Origin: Angelakisella massiliensis
GTDB taxonomy: Bacteria; Bacillota; Clostridia; Oscillospirales; Ruminococcaceae
Assembly: GCF_900104675.1 (NCBI RefSeq)
Contig: NZ_LT629945.1
Span: 5,001 to 69,000, forward strand
Direction of reading: 5' to 3'
DNA: 64,000 bases
Both the position numbers and the translations under genes were made by a program. Of the stretch, positions 16,424-24,891 are shown one piece after another (position 1 is the first letter of the stretch; every line of letters begins with the position of its first letter). Below the pieces are notes generated by a model. The model ran no database searches, was not told where the DNA came from, and saw only the letters and a list, made by a program, of their open reading frames with translations.

Positions 16424-17392
16424 ATGAAAAGAATATTTGCCGCAGCTTTGGCCGGCGCCATGCTGCTGACTTCTGCCTACGCAGCCGACTTCAGACCCGG
16501 CCAGGATATCGAAATTGACAGCACCGACCCTGTTTGGGGCGAAACCCAACCGGATCAGGAATTGACCACTGAATATTACGCCATTTCCGGCCAGAGCTGG
16601 GATCAGGGTAAGGAAATGGTGGAATCGGTCAAAATCAACAGCGACGATGAGCGGGTAGTCATCTCCCTCAAGCCCGACTACACCAGCACCAAAGACCGGA
16701 CCCTCCGGGGTACCATCAAGGTGAGAGATAAGGACAAAGGCAAGATTCTCACCATGGATATCAACGCTCAGATCGGCTACGAACAGGGAGAGATCGTCAT
16801 TGATTCTGACGGCGATATCCAGCCCCTGACTGTGGACAATGAAACTGTCTACACCGTCACCGCCGACAGCAGCAGCATGACCTACGGTACGCTGGAATTC
16901 TCCACCGACCTTGCGGATGTCAGCGTTCGGGTGTATGAGGATGAGGTTTACTTCCTGGGCTACAATCGGGATCCCCACAAGGCTACTCTTCAGGAGAATG
17001 CCGACAGTGACGCGGAGATCGACTTCCTCAACTTTGAGGGCAAGCCCAAGTTCAGCGGCAACGCCACTCTCACCTTCTATGGCGTGGAGCGGGGCTATCA
17101 CATTTATGAACTGAAGGGTGACAAGCTGGTGGACAGCGGCGCCAAGTGGGACAGCGAACAGGACAGCTACGTTCTGAAAACCACCACTCTGGGCAGCTAT
17201 GTCATTTCTGACAAAGCCCTGAAGTCCGCCGGTACCACTGTGGATGACGAGGAGGATAACTCCGCCTCCGGCTCTGTTGGCGATGGTACCAGCAACCCTG
17301 AAACCGGCGCCAATGATGTTGTAGGCGTGGCAGCCGCTCTGGCTGTAGTGTCTCTGGCCTCCGCTACCGCGCTGGCTGCCAGCAAAAAGTAA
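16424..17392 (+). CDS. secreted surface protein with NPETG sorting signal
   Basis: A 322-residue exported protein. Residues 1-20 form a signal peptide (MKRIFAAALAGAMLLTSAYA). The body has two beta-rich parts; the stretch RGTIKVRDKDKGK and the C-terminal YVLKTTTLGSYVISDKAL match segments in the 34441-35700 protein, so they are paralogues. The end carries NPETG, about 22 hydrophobic residues and a KK tail, the layout of a cell-wall sorting signal of the NPxTG (sortase B-like) type. A class B sortase lies at 49860-50801. Ribosome binding site TTGGAGG. A terminator follows. Likely covalently attached to peptidoglycan; the biological role is unknown. Confidence 0.82.
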   Translation: MKRIFAAALAGAMLLTSAYAADFRPGQDIEIDSTDPVWGETQPDQELTTEYYAISGQSWDQGKEMVESVKINSDDERVVISLKPDYTSTKDRTLRGTIKVRDKDKGKILTMDINAQIGYEQGEIVIDSDGDIQPLTVDNETVYTVTADSSSMTYGTLEFSTDLADVSVRVYEDEVYFLGYNRDPHKATLQENADSDAEIDFLNFEGKPKFSGNATLTFYGVERGYHIYELKGDKLVDSGAKWDSEQDSYVLKTTTLGSYVISDKALKSAGTTVDDEEDNSASGSVGDGTSNPETGANDVVGVAAALAVVSLASATALAASKK

Positions 17393-17413
17393 TCCGTCCT
17401 TTTAAGGGCATAT

Positions 17414-17448
17414 GGGGGAGGGCCGGCTTTTGCCGGTCCTCCCCCTTA
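17414..17448 (+). terminator. intrinsic terminator
   Basis: GGGGGAGG..CCGGC stem pairing with GCCGG..CCTCCCCC, tail TTATT. Ends the NPETG protein transcript. The rest of the 17393-17771 gap holds no gene. Confidence 0.8.
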
Positions 17449-17771
17449 TTACCTAAGTTCAGCATTCTTTTCCCATATCTCATGCTCCTGTGGGATGCAG
17501 ACGATAACCAAAACGTCCGACACCGGTCTCTGTCCGTTAAATTGATTTCAGCTGGAAATACACGGGCGCCTGCTGGAATTTTCCCGCTGCCTTCCATCAT
17601 CATTTTTTCAATATTTCCAGATAGATTGCCCCTTCTTCTGCCTTTGGCTGGAAGAACAGTCAAAATTTGCCCCTTACGGTAAAAAATACAACTGGTAAGC
17701 CATAGCCCCAAGGACATACTACAGATGAAGGGAGGAGCTTTCTCCTCCCAAGCAAGAAAGGATGACCAGAA

Positions 17772-18806
17772 ATGAAACGACTTGTTTGTTTGATCTGTGC
17801 TCTGGCACTCCCCCTTATGTTGATGGGCGGGCTGGCCACCTGGGCCGGAGCGGAGATCAACGGTGTTTTTTTAGGCGCTGATGACAGCGGTATCCATCCG
17901 GGAGAAGATCTGCTGCGGCCGGGGGAGCACTATGATTTTCCCATACTGCTGGCCAAGGATGGAAACGCTCAGTATCAGTTAAAAGACAGTGATCTGGATG
18001 GACGCAGGCTGACCGTACAAACCATCCAGGGAAAAGAAGCCATTGAAAATGTTCGTCTGTGGCAGCGGGACGGCGGATATTACCTGTCGGTGGACACTGC
18101 CGCGGAAAGCTCCACTGAGGAAATCCCTGTAGAAATGCGCATCCGTTACGCCGGCGAAGGCGACAGCTTTACCGGATCTGTTTCCATGACGGTAGGCTAC
18201 GCCACCGCCGATGATCCCCAGCTTTACAGCCTGGGGGAAGGCGAGTTTGTTTCCATGGACAATGACGCGCCTGTTCTTACAGGGGACCAGCTGAAGCGGC
18301 TGACAGAGGTTAACGGCCATGAGGGCGTCACCTTTACAGGCACCGGCTGGCGGTATGAAGCCTCGGTAGCCGGGATGAACAGCCTCAATCTTACCTGGGA
18401 CAACCGTCCCATTGAGGAGATCTCCAACCTCTTTCCGGAGCACCAGCTGGCTTTTCTTTCCTTCCCTGCGCTTCCCGACTTTGGAAGCAACGGCACCCTT
18501 ACTCTGGACGCGGCGGAACTGATGGATGGTTGGCCGGAAGAAATTTACCTCTATCGTTACGCTTACGGAGAGCTGTTCCCCCTGACCTTCGAGGAAGACG
18601 CTCAGGCGGGGACCATCACTTTCCATCCTTCCCAGCTGAGCCGCTATGTACTCTCCGCTGAGCCTTTGGAGATAACGGCGGAGGAAAATGCCTATAACCC
18701 TCAGACAGGAGATATCAGCCGTCCCGGAGCAGCGCTGATTCTGGGACTGACCGCATTGAGCGGCGCATGGATCGGTCTGAAACGGAAAGATCATCATTCC
18801 TTGTAA
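17772..18806 (+). CDS. secreted surface protein with NPQTG sorting signal
   Basis: A 344-residue exported protein: a signal peptide (LVCLICALALPLMLMGG; cleavage probably after TWAGA), beta-rich body, then NPQTG about 31 residues from the end, a hydrophobic segment (GAALILGLTALSGAWIGL) and a basic tail KRKDHHSL. NPQTG is the textbook sortase B-type pentapeptide core. The segment EIYLYRYAYGELFPL..HPSQLSRYVLS parallels the C-terminal module of the proteins at 16424 and 34441, making a three-member family. It sits 379 nt behind the NPETG protein but after a terminator, so it has separate transcription. GCAAGAAAGGATGACCAGAA precedes the ATG. Confidence 0.82.
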   Translation: MKRLVCLICALALPLMLMGGLATWAGAEINGVFLGADDSGIHPGEDLLRPGEHYDFPILLAKDGNAQYQLKDSDLDGRRLTVQTIQGKEAIENVRLWQRDGGYYLSVDTAAESSTEEIPVEMRIRYAGEGDSFTGSVSMTVGYATADDPQLYSLGEGEFVSMDNDAPVLTGDQLKRLTEVNGHEGVTFTGTGWRYEASVAGMNSLNLTWDNRPIEEISNLFPEHQLAFLSFPALPDFGSNGTLTLDAAELMDGWPEEIYLYRYAYGELFPLTFEEDAQAGTITFHPSQLSRYVLSAEPLEITAEENAYNPQTGDISRPGAALILGLTALSGAWIGLKRKDHHSL

Positions 18807-18816
18807 CAAACAATAA

Positions 18817-18860
18817 GCGGCGGCCCTCACTCTGAAAACAAGTGAGAGCCGCCGTTATCT
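18817..18860. terminator. intrinsic terminator
   Basis: Stem GCGGCggCCCTCACT / AGTGAGAGCCGCCG followed by TTATCTTT. It lies between the plus-strand NPQTG gene and the converging ABC permease gene. Confidence 0.8.
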
Positions 18861-18994
18861 TTCAGAAATGATTCTGCTCCTTATAAAGCAAGGAGATTTC
18901 AGTCCAAACTGCCAAGGGATACCGCGGAAATTTGTCTCCCGCTTTTCACTGAGGAAATCTCTCTGCCTCGGCAATATCCTGACCCATTCAATAT

Positions 18995-21247
18995 TCAGAA
19001 ACGGAAGGTGAGATACTGGTCTGTGGTCAGGGACAGATCCAATCCATAGGGTTCCAGCTTAGGCTCCAGAATGGAAGCCAGCTCAGGAGAAATCCGCTGA
19101 AGATCCAGCATCAGCGTTACCCCTGCCTGGCCATCCAGGAAGGGGGTGATATAAACCACATTGTTGCTGGAGCCATTGTGGAGACGATAAGCAACCGCGG
19201 AATCCATCAGCAGAGTCATCATTTCCTCATCCAGGAACATCTCCTCCATATCCCCGGTCTGGGAGGAATAATGGGGGTCAATCTCCGCGAACTGATAAAC
19301 CTTGGTTTCCGACTGAGCGGAAAAGGGGCTCCACATGGACATTCCCACACCGCTGAGCTGGGAAACCTCCACCGTTTCCAGGTTCTCAGACAGACCGGCA
19401 CGTTCCAGCACTGCCAGCACTTGGGTATAGCTGTCCAGAATGGGATAGGAGAAACTGGCCAGATGATCGGCAGTAAGGGGAACCCGATCATCATAGCTGG
19501 TGTCAAAATACAAAAAGCCCACCACTTCTGCTTCTCCCCGGTCAAGCCTTGTGGTATCCTCCGACAGCACATCCTGATGGAGGGCCTCCACCACATCTTC
19601 GATCAGCTGCCGGTTGGTTAGGCTGCCGCTGACATGGAAGCCCCAGCTGCCGCTGACCTGGAAATTCTGCACCTGATCCGCTGTCAGTAAAAGAGCGGGA
19701 TCTGTCTGCTCCCGGAATTCCGGCAGCGCCTCCAGCTGATGGAGCAGCGGAAGCTCCGCCGTGCTGGCACAGCGGTAAGACCGGTACATATTCCCCCGAT
19801 CCAGCTGATAATGGAAGCTGCTGGGACCATCGAAATAATAGTACCCTTCTTCACTGGGGCGGATATTGGCCTTAAGCCGGGCCTGATGGATCTGCTGTAC
19901 CAAATCAATCCCTTCCGGAGTGGTGAGGGTAACATCAGACAAATAGTCATAATTGTAATAAACACTGCCGTCATGGGACTGGGAAGTACGGATACTGGAA
20001 GCATCCCTCAGAATGACTTCTCCACGCCGTCCGCGATAGTTGATGGTTACGGACTGAACCTGATCAACGGCAGGCATTCTGGTTTCATAACCCAATCCGC
20101 CGGTAACCACGATCAAAGCCAGCACCATAGTCAGGGCAGTGAGGGCAGCGCCCCGGGGCATTTTGCTCCAAAGCCCCTTAAATCCCCGGTTGAGGACAGC
20201 TTCCACCAGCAAAAAGGTGAGAATGCTGCCAATGACCACACCAATCACAAATGCCTGCTCACTGTATTCGCTGACCACCAGATACAGCAATCCTCCGAAT
20301 CCCGCGCCTCCCACAAAGACAGCCACTGCGGAGAATACCACTCCCAGGGGACCATGACAGCCGGAGGTTTCGGCGGTTTCACTGCGGCGGCGGCGATACA
20401 GCCGGTCAGCCGCCGCCAGCAGCACTGCCGCCGCCAGCATCCATCCCACCAGCATCCAGTTATAGGCTGCCAGCTGATAAACTGTTTTGCCGTTGACAAC
20501 AGAGCTTTGGGGTGCGGCAATACGTCCGATCATCATCCCTATGGGATTGATGGCGGCATAGACCTTGGCGGGAATCCGATCCGAAAAGCCCACTAGGAAG
20601 GTGTTCATGGTAATGATAGAAATTCCCAGTACCGCTACAGGGGCCATCACCAGTTCACAGGTAAAGACAAAATTTTCAAAGACACTGCCCACCTGGGTAG
20701 CCACCAGCATGACCAGGGCGATGATCACCAGCTCCACTGTCAGCCAGCCCAGGATATCCAGAAGGATCTGGCCGGGAGAGAGGACAAATTCTCCTCCTCC
20801 CAAAACCATGCGCACGATTCCGGCTATCACCACCAGAAGGTAATTGAGGAGATAAGGAATGGCGATGGTAAGAAAAACCGCCAGCGTATTGGCCCCCAGC
20901 AGCTGGGTCCGGGTCAGGGGCAGACTGTGATACAGGTCCACCGAGCGGTGGTTATGAAGATAGCTGACCTGGGCCAGCGTCAGCACCAGGGGAGCCGTCG
21001 TGAGGATAAAAACCATAGCGATCAAAGAAATGCTGGTATAAACCTGGGACGGACCATACAGCCAGTTGGAAGCGGAACCATATCTGCTCAGATCTTCCAG
21101 CTGCCGCTGGATCTCCAGTATATACTGCAGTGGGAAAAAGAAAAAGATGGCTACAAACAGATAGATGGCCGACGCGCGATTGCGCCGGAGCATCCCCTTC
21201 AGCAGGCTGCGGAAACGGGATTTAGAGGACAAAGTTGTTGTAGTCAT
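18995..21247 (-). CDS. ABC transporter permease, large (YtrC/YtrD-like context)
   Basis: A 750-residue membrane protein. The N-terminal half has about six to eight membrane segments (for example SAIYLFVAIFFFFPLQYIL and LIAMVFILTTAPLVLTLAQV) and the His-rich YLHNHRSVDLYHSLPLTRTQLLGAN loop typical of ABC-2-type permeases. Residues about 400-750 form an extracytoplasmic domain (many Tyr/Ser/Asp) after a further membrane segment. The start chosen (MTTTTLSSKS) follows GGAGGCTGTGGGCT and lies 26 nt inside the end of the ATPase gene, giving tight coupling. It probably exports a lipid or peptide-type compound; the substrate is unknown. Confidence 0.88.
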   Translation of the reverse strand: MTTTTLSSKSRFRSLLKGMLRRNRASAIYLFVAIFFFFPLQYILEIQRQLEDLSRYGSASNWLYGPSQVYTSISLIAMVFILTTAPLVLTLAQVSYLHNHRSVDLYHSLPLTRTQLLGANTLAVFLTIAIPYLLNYLLVVIAGIVRMVLGGGEFVLSPGQILLDILGWLTVELVIIALVMLVATQVGSVFENFVFTCELVMAPVAVLGISIITMNTFLVGFSDRIPAKVYAAINPIGMMIGRIAAPQSSVVNGKTVYQLAAYNWMLVGWMLAAAVLLAAADRLYRRRRSETAETSGCHGPLGVVFSAVAVFVGGAGFGGLLYLVVSEYSEQAFVIGVVIGSILTFLLVEAVLNRGFKGLWSKMPRGAALTALTMVLALIVVTGGLGYETRMPAVDQVQSVTINYRGRRGEVILRDASSIRTSQSHDGSVYYNYDYLSDVTLTTPEGIDLVQQIHQARLKANIRPSEEGYYYFDGPSSFHYQLDRGNMYRSYRCASTAELPLLHQLEALPEFREQTDPALLLTADQVQNFQVSGSWGFHVSGSLTNRQLIEDVVEALHQDVLSEDTTRLDRGEAEVVGFLYFDTSYDDRVPLTADHLASFSYPILDSYTQVLAVLERAGLSENLETVEVSQLSGVGMSMWSPFSAQSETKVYQFAEIDPHYSSQTGDMEEMFLDEEMMTLLMDSAVAYRLHNGSSNNVVYITPFLDGQAGVTLMLDLQRISPELASILEPKLEPYGLDLSLTTDQYLTFRF

Positions 21248-22118
21248 AGCCCACAGCCTCCATTTCTCCAATAAATACTTCTTCCAGCGTCAGGGGGACC
21301 GCCTCGGAAAACAGGGGGTGATACTGTTCCAGTATCGCCAGTGTTTCCTCTGCTCCTCCCCGTACCAGCAGGCTGACCACACTGCCCCGCTGCTGCTTCT
21401 GCAGGATGTTCAGACCGCTTTTCTCCCAGTTGACAGGATCTTTATATGCCGCCTGAACCTTGCAGAAACCAAATTTCAGTTCGTCCAGATCTTTCTGGAA
21501 CAGCAGCCGTCCTTTGTGGATCAAACCCACCTGATCGCACAGGTCCTCCAGCTCCCGCAGATTGTGGCTGGAGATGATAACGGTCAGTCCCCGGGAGGCA
21601 ATCTCTCCCGCCACCAGCTTTTTGACCATCAGACGGATCACCGGGTCCAGTCCGTCAAACGCCTCATCCATCAAAAGATATGGAGCGCAGCTGGCAAAGG
21701 CCGTCATCAATGCGGACTGGCGTCTCATTCCTTTGCTGAAAGTGCTGATGCGCTTGGTGGTATCAATGGGAAAAATCTCCTTCATCTTTTCATAAAGAGG
21801 GCGGGAGAAGGTGGAATACAGCCCCTCATAAAAATCGGCCATATCGTCAGTGGTTGCTTTGGAGAGATAAAAGGGATCATCCGAGAGATAAAAAATCCGG
21901 TCCTTTGCCTGAACGTTCTCAAATACCGGCTGCCCATCTACTGTTACCGAACCTTCATCCGGCTGATACACACCGGAAATCAAACGCATCAGAGTAGATT
22001 TACCGGAACCATTTGGACCTACCAGACCGTAAATGCGCCCACTGTCGATCTGCGCGTCAAGTCCGTCCAAAGCCGTAAAGGCGCCAAAACGCTTCACCAG
22101 CTTTTCTGTCACGATCAT
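21222..22118 (-). CDS. ABC transporter ATP-binding protein
   Basis: A 298-residue ATPase. Walker A GPNGSGKST (about 35-43), signature-like ISTFSKGMRRQ in place of the classical LSGGQ, Walker B YLLMDEAFDGLD, and the H-loop ISSHNLRELE. This degenerate signature is seen in the YtrB/BcrA-type drug-exporter ATPases. It overlaps the regulator gene upstream by 4 nt (ATGA) and the permease downstream, forming a regulator-ATPase-permease operon. Confidence 0.93.
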   Translation of the reverse strand: MIVTEKLVKRFGAFTALDGLDAQIDSGRIYGLVGPNGSGKSTLMRLISGVYQPDEGSVTVDGQPVFENVQAKDRIFYLSDDPFYLSKATTDDMADFYEGLYSTFSRPLYEKMKEIFPIDTTKRISTFSKGMRRQSALMTAFASCAPYLLMDEAFDGLDPVIRLMVKKLVAGEIASRGLTVIISSHNLRELEDLCDQVGLIHKGRLLFQKDLDELKFGFCKVQAAYKDPVNWEKSGLNILQKQQRGSVVSLLVRGGAEETLAILEQYHPLFSEAVPLTLEEVFIGEMEAVGYDYNNFVL

Positions 22119-22501
22119 TGTTCCGTCCCCCCTTTTGCCGCCTGTTGATACTCCTGCTCCACCAGATGTTCGATCTCCTCACGGGGTACTCCTGCCAACC
22201 GGGCATCCCGCACCGCGGCAGTAAGCGCTTCCAATGCCTTGCGCCGCAGCTGCAGCTGCGCTTCATCCAGCCCCTGAACAAAACTGCCTTTACCGGTGAC
22301 TGAACAGATGATCCCCTGGCTTTCCAGCTCCTGGTAAGCTTTTTGGATGGTATTGGGATTGATGCCTAACTCCACTGCCAGGCTCCGTACCGAAGGCAGC
22401 TGCGTTCCCTTTTGATAAACTCCCAGCAGAATCATCTCAATGATACTGTCTTCCAGCTGGCGATAAATAGGGGTGCGGCTGCGGTAATCCAGCTTGATCA
22501 T
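22115..22501 (-). CDS. GntR (YtrA subfamily) transcriptional regulator
   Basis: A 128-residue winged-helix regulator: RTPIYRQLEDSIIEMILLG..LPSVRSLAVELGINPNTIQKAYQELESQG..GKGSFV followed by only a short helical tail, as in YtrA. YtrA proteins repress ABC exporter operons and respond to cell-wall-active antibiotics in Bacillus. It is first in the operon and probably autoregulates through the palindrome at 22522-22546. Start ATG after GGGGGAAGAAGG; the 19 upstream codons belong to the promoter region and are rejected. Confidence 0.92.
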   Translation of the reverse strand: MIKLDYRSRTPIYRQLEDSIIEMILLGVYQKGTQLPSVRSLAVELGINPNTIQKAYQELESQGIICSVTGKGSFVQGLDEAQLQLRRKALEALTAAVRDARLAGVPREEIEHLVEQEYQQAAKGGTEQ

Positions 22502-22521
22502 CCTTCTTCCCCCTTTCCAAT

Positions 22522-22577
22522 CTGTATTATATGATGTAGTACACTTGGAGCATAGCATGAATTCCAGCGATTGTCAA
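22522..22577 (-). promoter_or_regulatory. promoter and YtrA-type operator
   Basis: Minus strand TTGACA (22572-22577), 17-nt spacer, TATGCT (22549-22554). Directly downstream is AGTGTACTACATCATATAAT (and ACAG), a partly palindromic sequence (GTACTA..TATAAT) resembling YtrA operators, covering the transcription start. Repression by blocking initiation is inferred. Confidence 0.75.
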
Positions 22578-22662
22578 GGCTGCATCCCCTGTGGGGGCAA
22601 AAAACAGCCCCGGAAGAGGCCTCAAGGGTTGCCCTCCGGGACTGTATCCGCAAGGTGAATTT

Positions 22663-24219
22663 TCACTTTCCGCTTTCTTCACTGTCGCTGCGAACCGAAG
22701 CCTCAGCGCCGCCATCCTCCTGGTTGCGCTTTTCCAAATCGGCGGCCACAGCTGCCCGCAAGGCAGCTCTTTTCTGGCTTACAGCCTGCTTGCGCTGGCT
22801 TCTGCGCTGTTCTGCTTCCTTCTTCATCTCATCAATGGAGGAAGCAAGGAGGGGCTTGGGCTTTTTGACGTACAGCTTGACATTGCCTGTCATCCGGTTA
22901 TAGTTCCACATGGCCGCAGCCAGGGCCAGAATCAGAATCATTCCCCAGCCGGCCACTCCAAAGCGGCTCAGGCTTACCAAAACCCAGGTGATGGGATTTC
23001 CGCTGCCGAAAAGGTTGGAAACACTCTGGGTAAGCGCGCCATAGGTTTCAGGGTCCGCGGCGGCCGCAGCCTGAGTGGTCAGGCCAGCCAAGCCGGTACT
23101 GGCGTAAAGGCTGAGAACAAGGGCTCCTATACCGCCGATCAAAGAGCGGATGAGATCTCCTCTGGCCAGCAGCACGGCAAAAATAATCAGATAGGGGATC
23201 ATCACCAGATCACTGTCCGGCAGCACCAGATTGCCCGGCAGACGTGCTGCCAAAGGAATAGCCAACGGGGTCAGCAGCAAGGAAATGAACAGCACTGTAC
23301 TGTTGCCCAGCCCCACAGTGGATGTGAGGCCCAGGGTAAGAGAGGTGTGCAGGCCCAGTTTCTCCCGGGAAAAGCGCTCCAGCCCCTCCGCAATGGGGGT
23401 GATGCACTGGCCCAGATACTCCATGATGCGGGGCACCAAAAACACCACTGCGCCCACCTGGAAAGATACCGGCAGGATCTCACCCAGAGGACGGGCAGCC
23501 AGCAGGCCCAATATGGTGGCGGCTATTACCGACCAGAGAGCCGGATCTGCCAAAAAGCCTATTTTCTTGTGTAGTGAGGGGAAGGTGACACGGAAGCGGC
23601 GAAGCCCGGGGATCTTGTCCAGCACCCAGTTGAAAAGCCCCAGCACCGGAGCCGGACCTGCGGCAAATCCATGAGCCAGAGAAACGCCGGGGACATCGCA
23701 GTATTTTTGCAGCTTTCCGGCAGTGTTGTCCGCCACCACCAAAAACAGTATCACAGCCGCGCAGGCGGTGATCATTCCTCCGGTGAAGCTGCCGGTAAGG
23801 GACTCCGCCATGGCGCCCACAAAGGCACACTGCCAATAGCTCCAGATATCCAGGTTGATGGTGCGGGTCGCTTTTGCCAGCAAAAGCACCAGATTGATCA
23901 AAATACACATGGGCACGATATACAGCCCGATCCGGGAGGCGGAGGCAATCAGCGAGGAGGCCCGCCAGCCTACATCCGTTACCGCCATTGTCACACCGCT
24001 GGCCTGGGTCATCTGCCGTCCCAAATCCAATAAACTGGAGGTGAAGCGGCTGATCAGAACAGCAGCTCCCACCAGACAAAAGGTAGCGGTAAGCCCCGCC
24101 TGAAGGGCTTTTACCACTTTCAGCCTCACCACCAGGCCGATGACCAGCAGCAGCAGGGGCAGGATCACGGAATATCCCAAAGCAATGGGCGTATCAAAAA
24201 GATGGCCGATAAAATTCAA
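22663..24219 (-). CDS. orphan PTS galactitol-type EIIC component
   Basis: A 518-residue membrane protein with about ten to eleven hydrophobic segments matching the EIIC-GAT family (GatC/SgcC): the N-terminal IGHLFDTPIALGYSVILPLLLLVIGLVVR, LAHGFAAGPAPVLG and the PGNLVLPDSDLVMIPYLI region. The C-terminal about 75 residues are a charged Lys/Arg/Glu/Gln tail (EMKKEAEQRRSQRKQ) not usual for EIIC. No EIIA or EIIB gene lies nearby, so the substrate and phosphorylation route are unknown; it may work with remote components or as a non-phosphorylating permease. TTG start after AGGGAGGTTTTTTT; an upstream ATG has no site. Confidence 0.85.
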   Translation of the reverse strand: MNFIGHLFDTPIALGYSVILPLLLLVIGLVVRLKVVKALQAGLTATFCLVGAAVLISRFTSSLLDLGRQMTQASGVTMAVTDVGWRASSLIASASRIGLYIVPMCILINLVLLLAKATRTINLDIWSYWQCAFVGAMAESLTGSFTGGMITACAAVILFLVVADNTAGKLQKYCDVPGVSLAHGFAAGPAPVLGLFNWVLDKIPGLRRFRVTFPSLHKKIGFLADPALWSVIAATILGLLAARPLGEILPVSFQVGAVVFLVPRIMEYLGQCITPIAEGLERFSREKLGLHTSLTLGLTSTVGLGNSTVLFISLLLTPLAIPLAARLPGNLVLPDSDLVMIPYLIIFAVLLARGDLIRSLIGGIGALVLSLYASTGLAGLTTQAAAAADPETYGALTQSVSNLFGSGNPITWVLVSLSRFGVAGWGMILILALAAAMWNYNRMTGNVKLYVKKPKPLLASSIDEMKKEAEQRRSQRKQAVSQKRAALRAAVAADLEKRNQEDGGAEASVRSDSEESGK

Positions 24220-24646
24220 AAAAAAACCTCCCTGAAAGAACCCGTAAGGCGGGTCTTGATCGGTGTCGTTCAAATGGCAAAAAAGGCGGCCTTTTTGCCG
24301 GCACCGTTCTGGAAACAATCTTTATTATATCGGATTTTGGCGATAGAAACAAGCCGGGGTTTGTAAACAATTTTACAGCGTGTAGGAGAGCGGAAAAATC
24401 CCGCTTTCCGGCATCCATTCACGGTCAAAGCTTTTGGCGCCGTCAGCACCCGGAAAGTAAAATACCAAAGGTATTCCAAGCGCTTTTTCCGCGGTCTTTA
24501 TCCCCACCGCTTCTGACGCCGTCCTGGACACAGAATAATTGTGTGGCACCCCTTACTGCACGGAAAAACATCTCCGGAGAGGGGGATGTATCAAACTGCA
24601 GAAAAACCGATTTGAAGGGATCAATAAAATCCGGTGGTCTCCTCCG

Positions 24647-24712
24647 CAACCCACCGCATATTCAGGGTCACCCGATTTCCCGAAAGCGTGCCGAACTTTT
24701 TCGACGCGCTCC
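24647..24712 (+). repeat. degenerate third copy of the multi-hairpin repeat
   Basis: AACCCACCGCATATTCAGGG and AAAGCGTGCCGAACTTTTTC align with the last third of the repeat at 34146-34350 (AACCAAGCGGCGTATCCAGG, GAAGCGTGTCGAACTTTTTC). The hairpin stem has lost several pairs (GCGTGCCGAA against TTCGACGCGC), and no upstream two thirds are recognisable. It is followed by TTCCCCTTTGCA and a T-run, echoing the 3' side of the copy at 49594. Confidence 0.6.
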
Positions 24713-24793
24713 ATTCCCCTTTGCAGTCTCTTTTTTCTGGAAACCTTTTCTTTTTGATCGCTGCTTCGGGAAGCGCTTCACACACCTTTTCCA

Positions 24794-24822
24794 TTGACCC
24801 ATCCCTTTGTGTGTGATAGGAT
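24794..24822 (+). promoter_or_regulatory. promoter of the muropeptide operon
   Basis: TTGACC (24794-24799), 17-nt spacer, TAGGAT (24817-24822), about 70 nt before the ATG at 24892. The leader can fold a short stem (CCCTTTCG..GGAAGGG). Confidence 0.6.
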
Positions 24823-24891
24823 AAAAAAGAAAAATTTCCCTTTCGCCCCTGTGACAGACGGAAGGGCCTTTGACAGAAAGGGGCTGTTTTT

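Larger units (their letters stand above)
24220..24891. other. 672-nt intergenic region with repeat fragment and ldcA-like promoter
   Basis: No gene is supported. It contains a degenerate fragment of the structured repeat (24647-24712), a T-run after it (24720-24735), and the promoter at 24794-24822. The many short reading frames have no ribosome binding sites or coding character. Confidence 0.6.
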
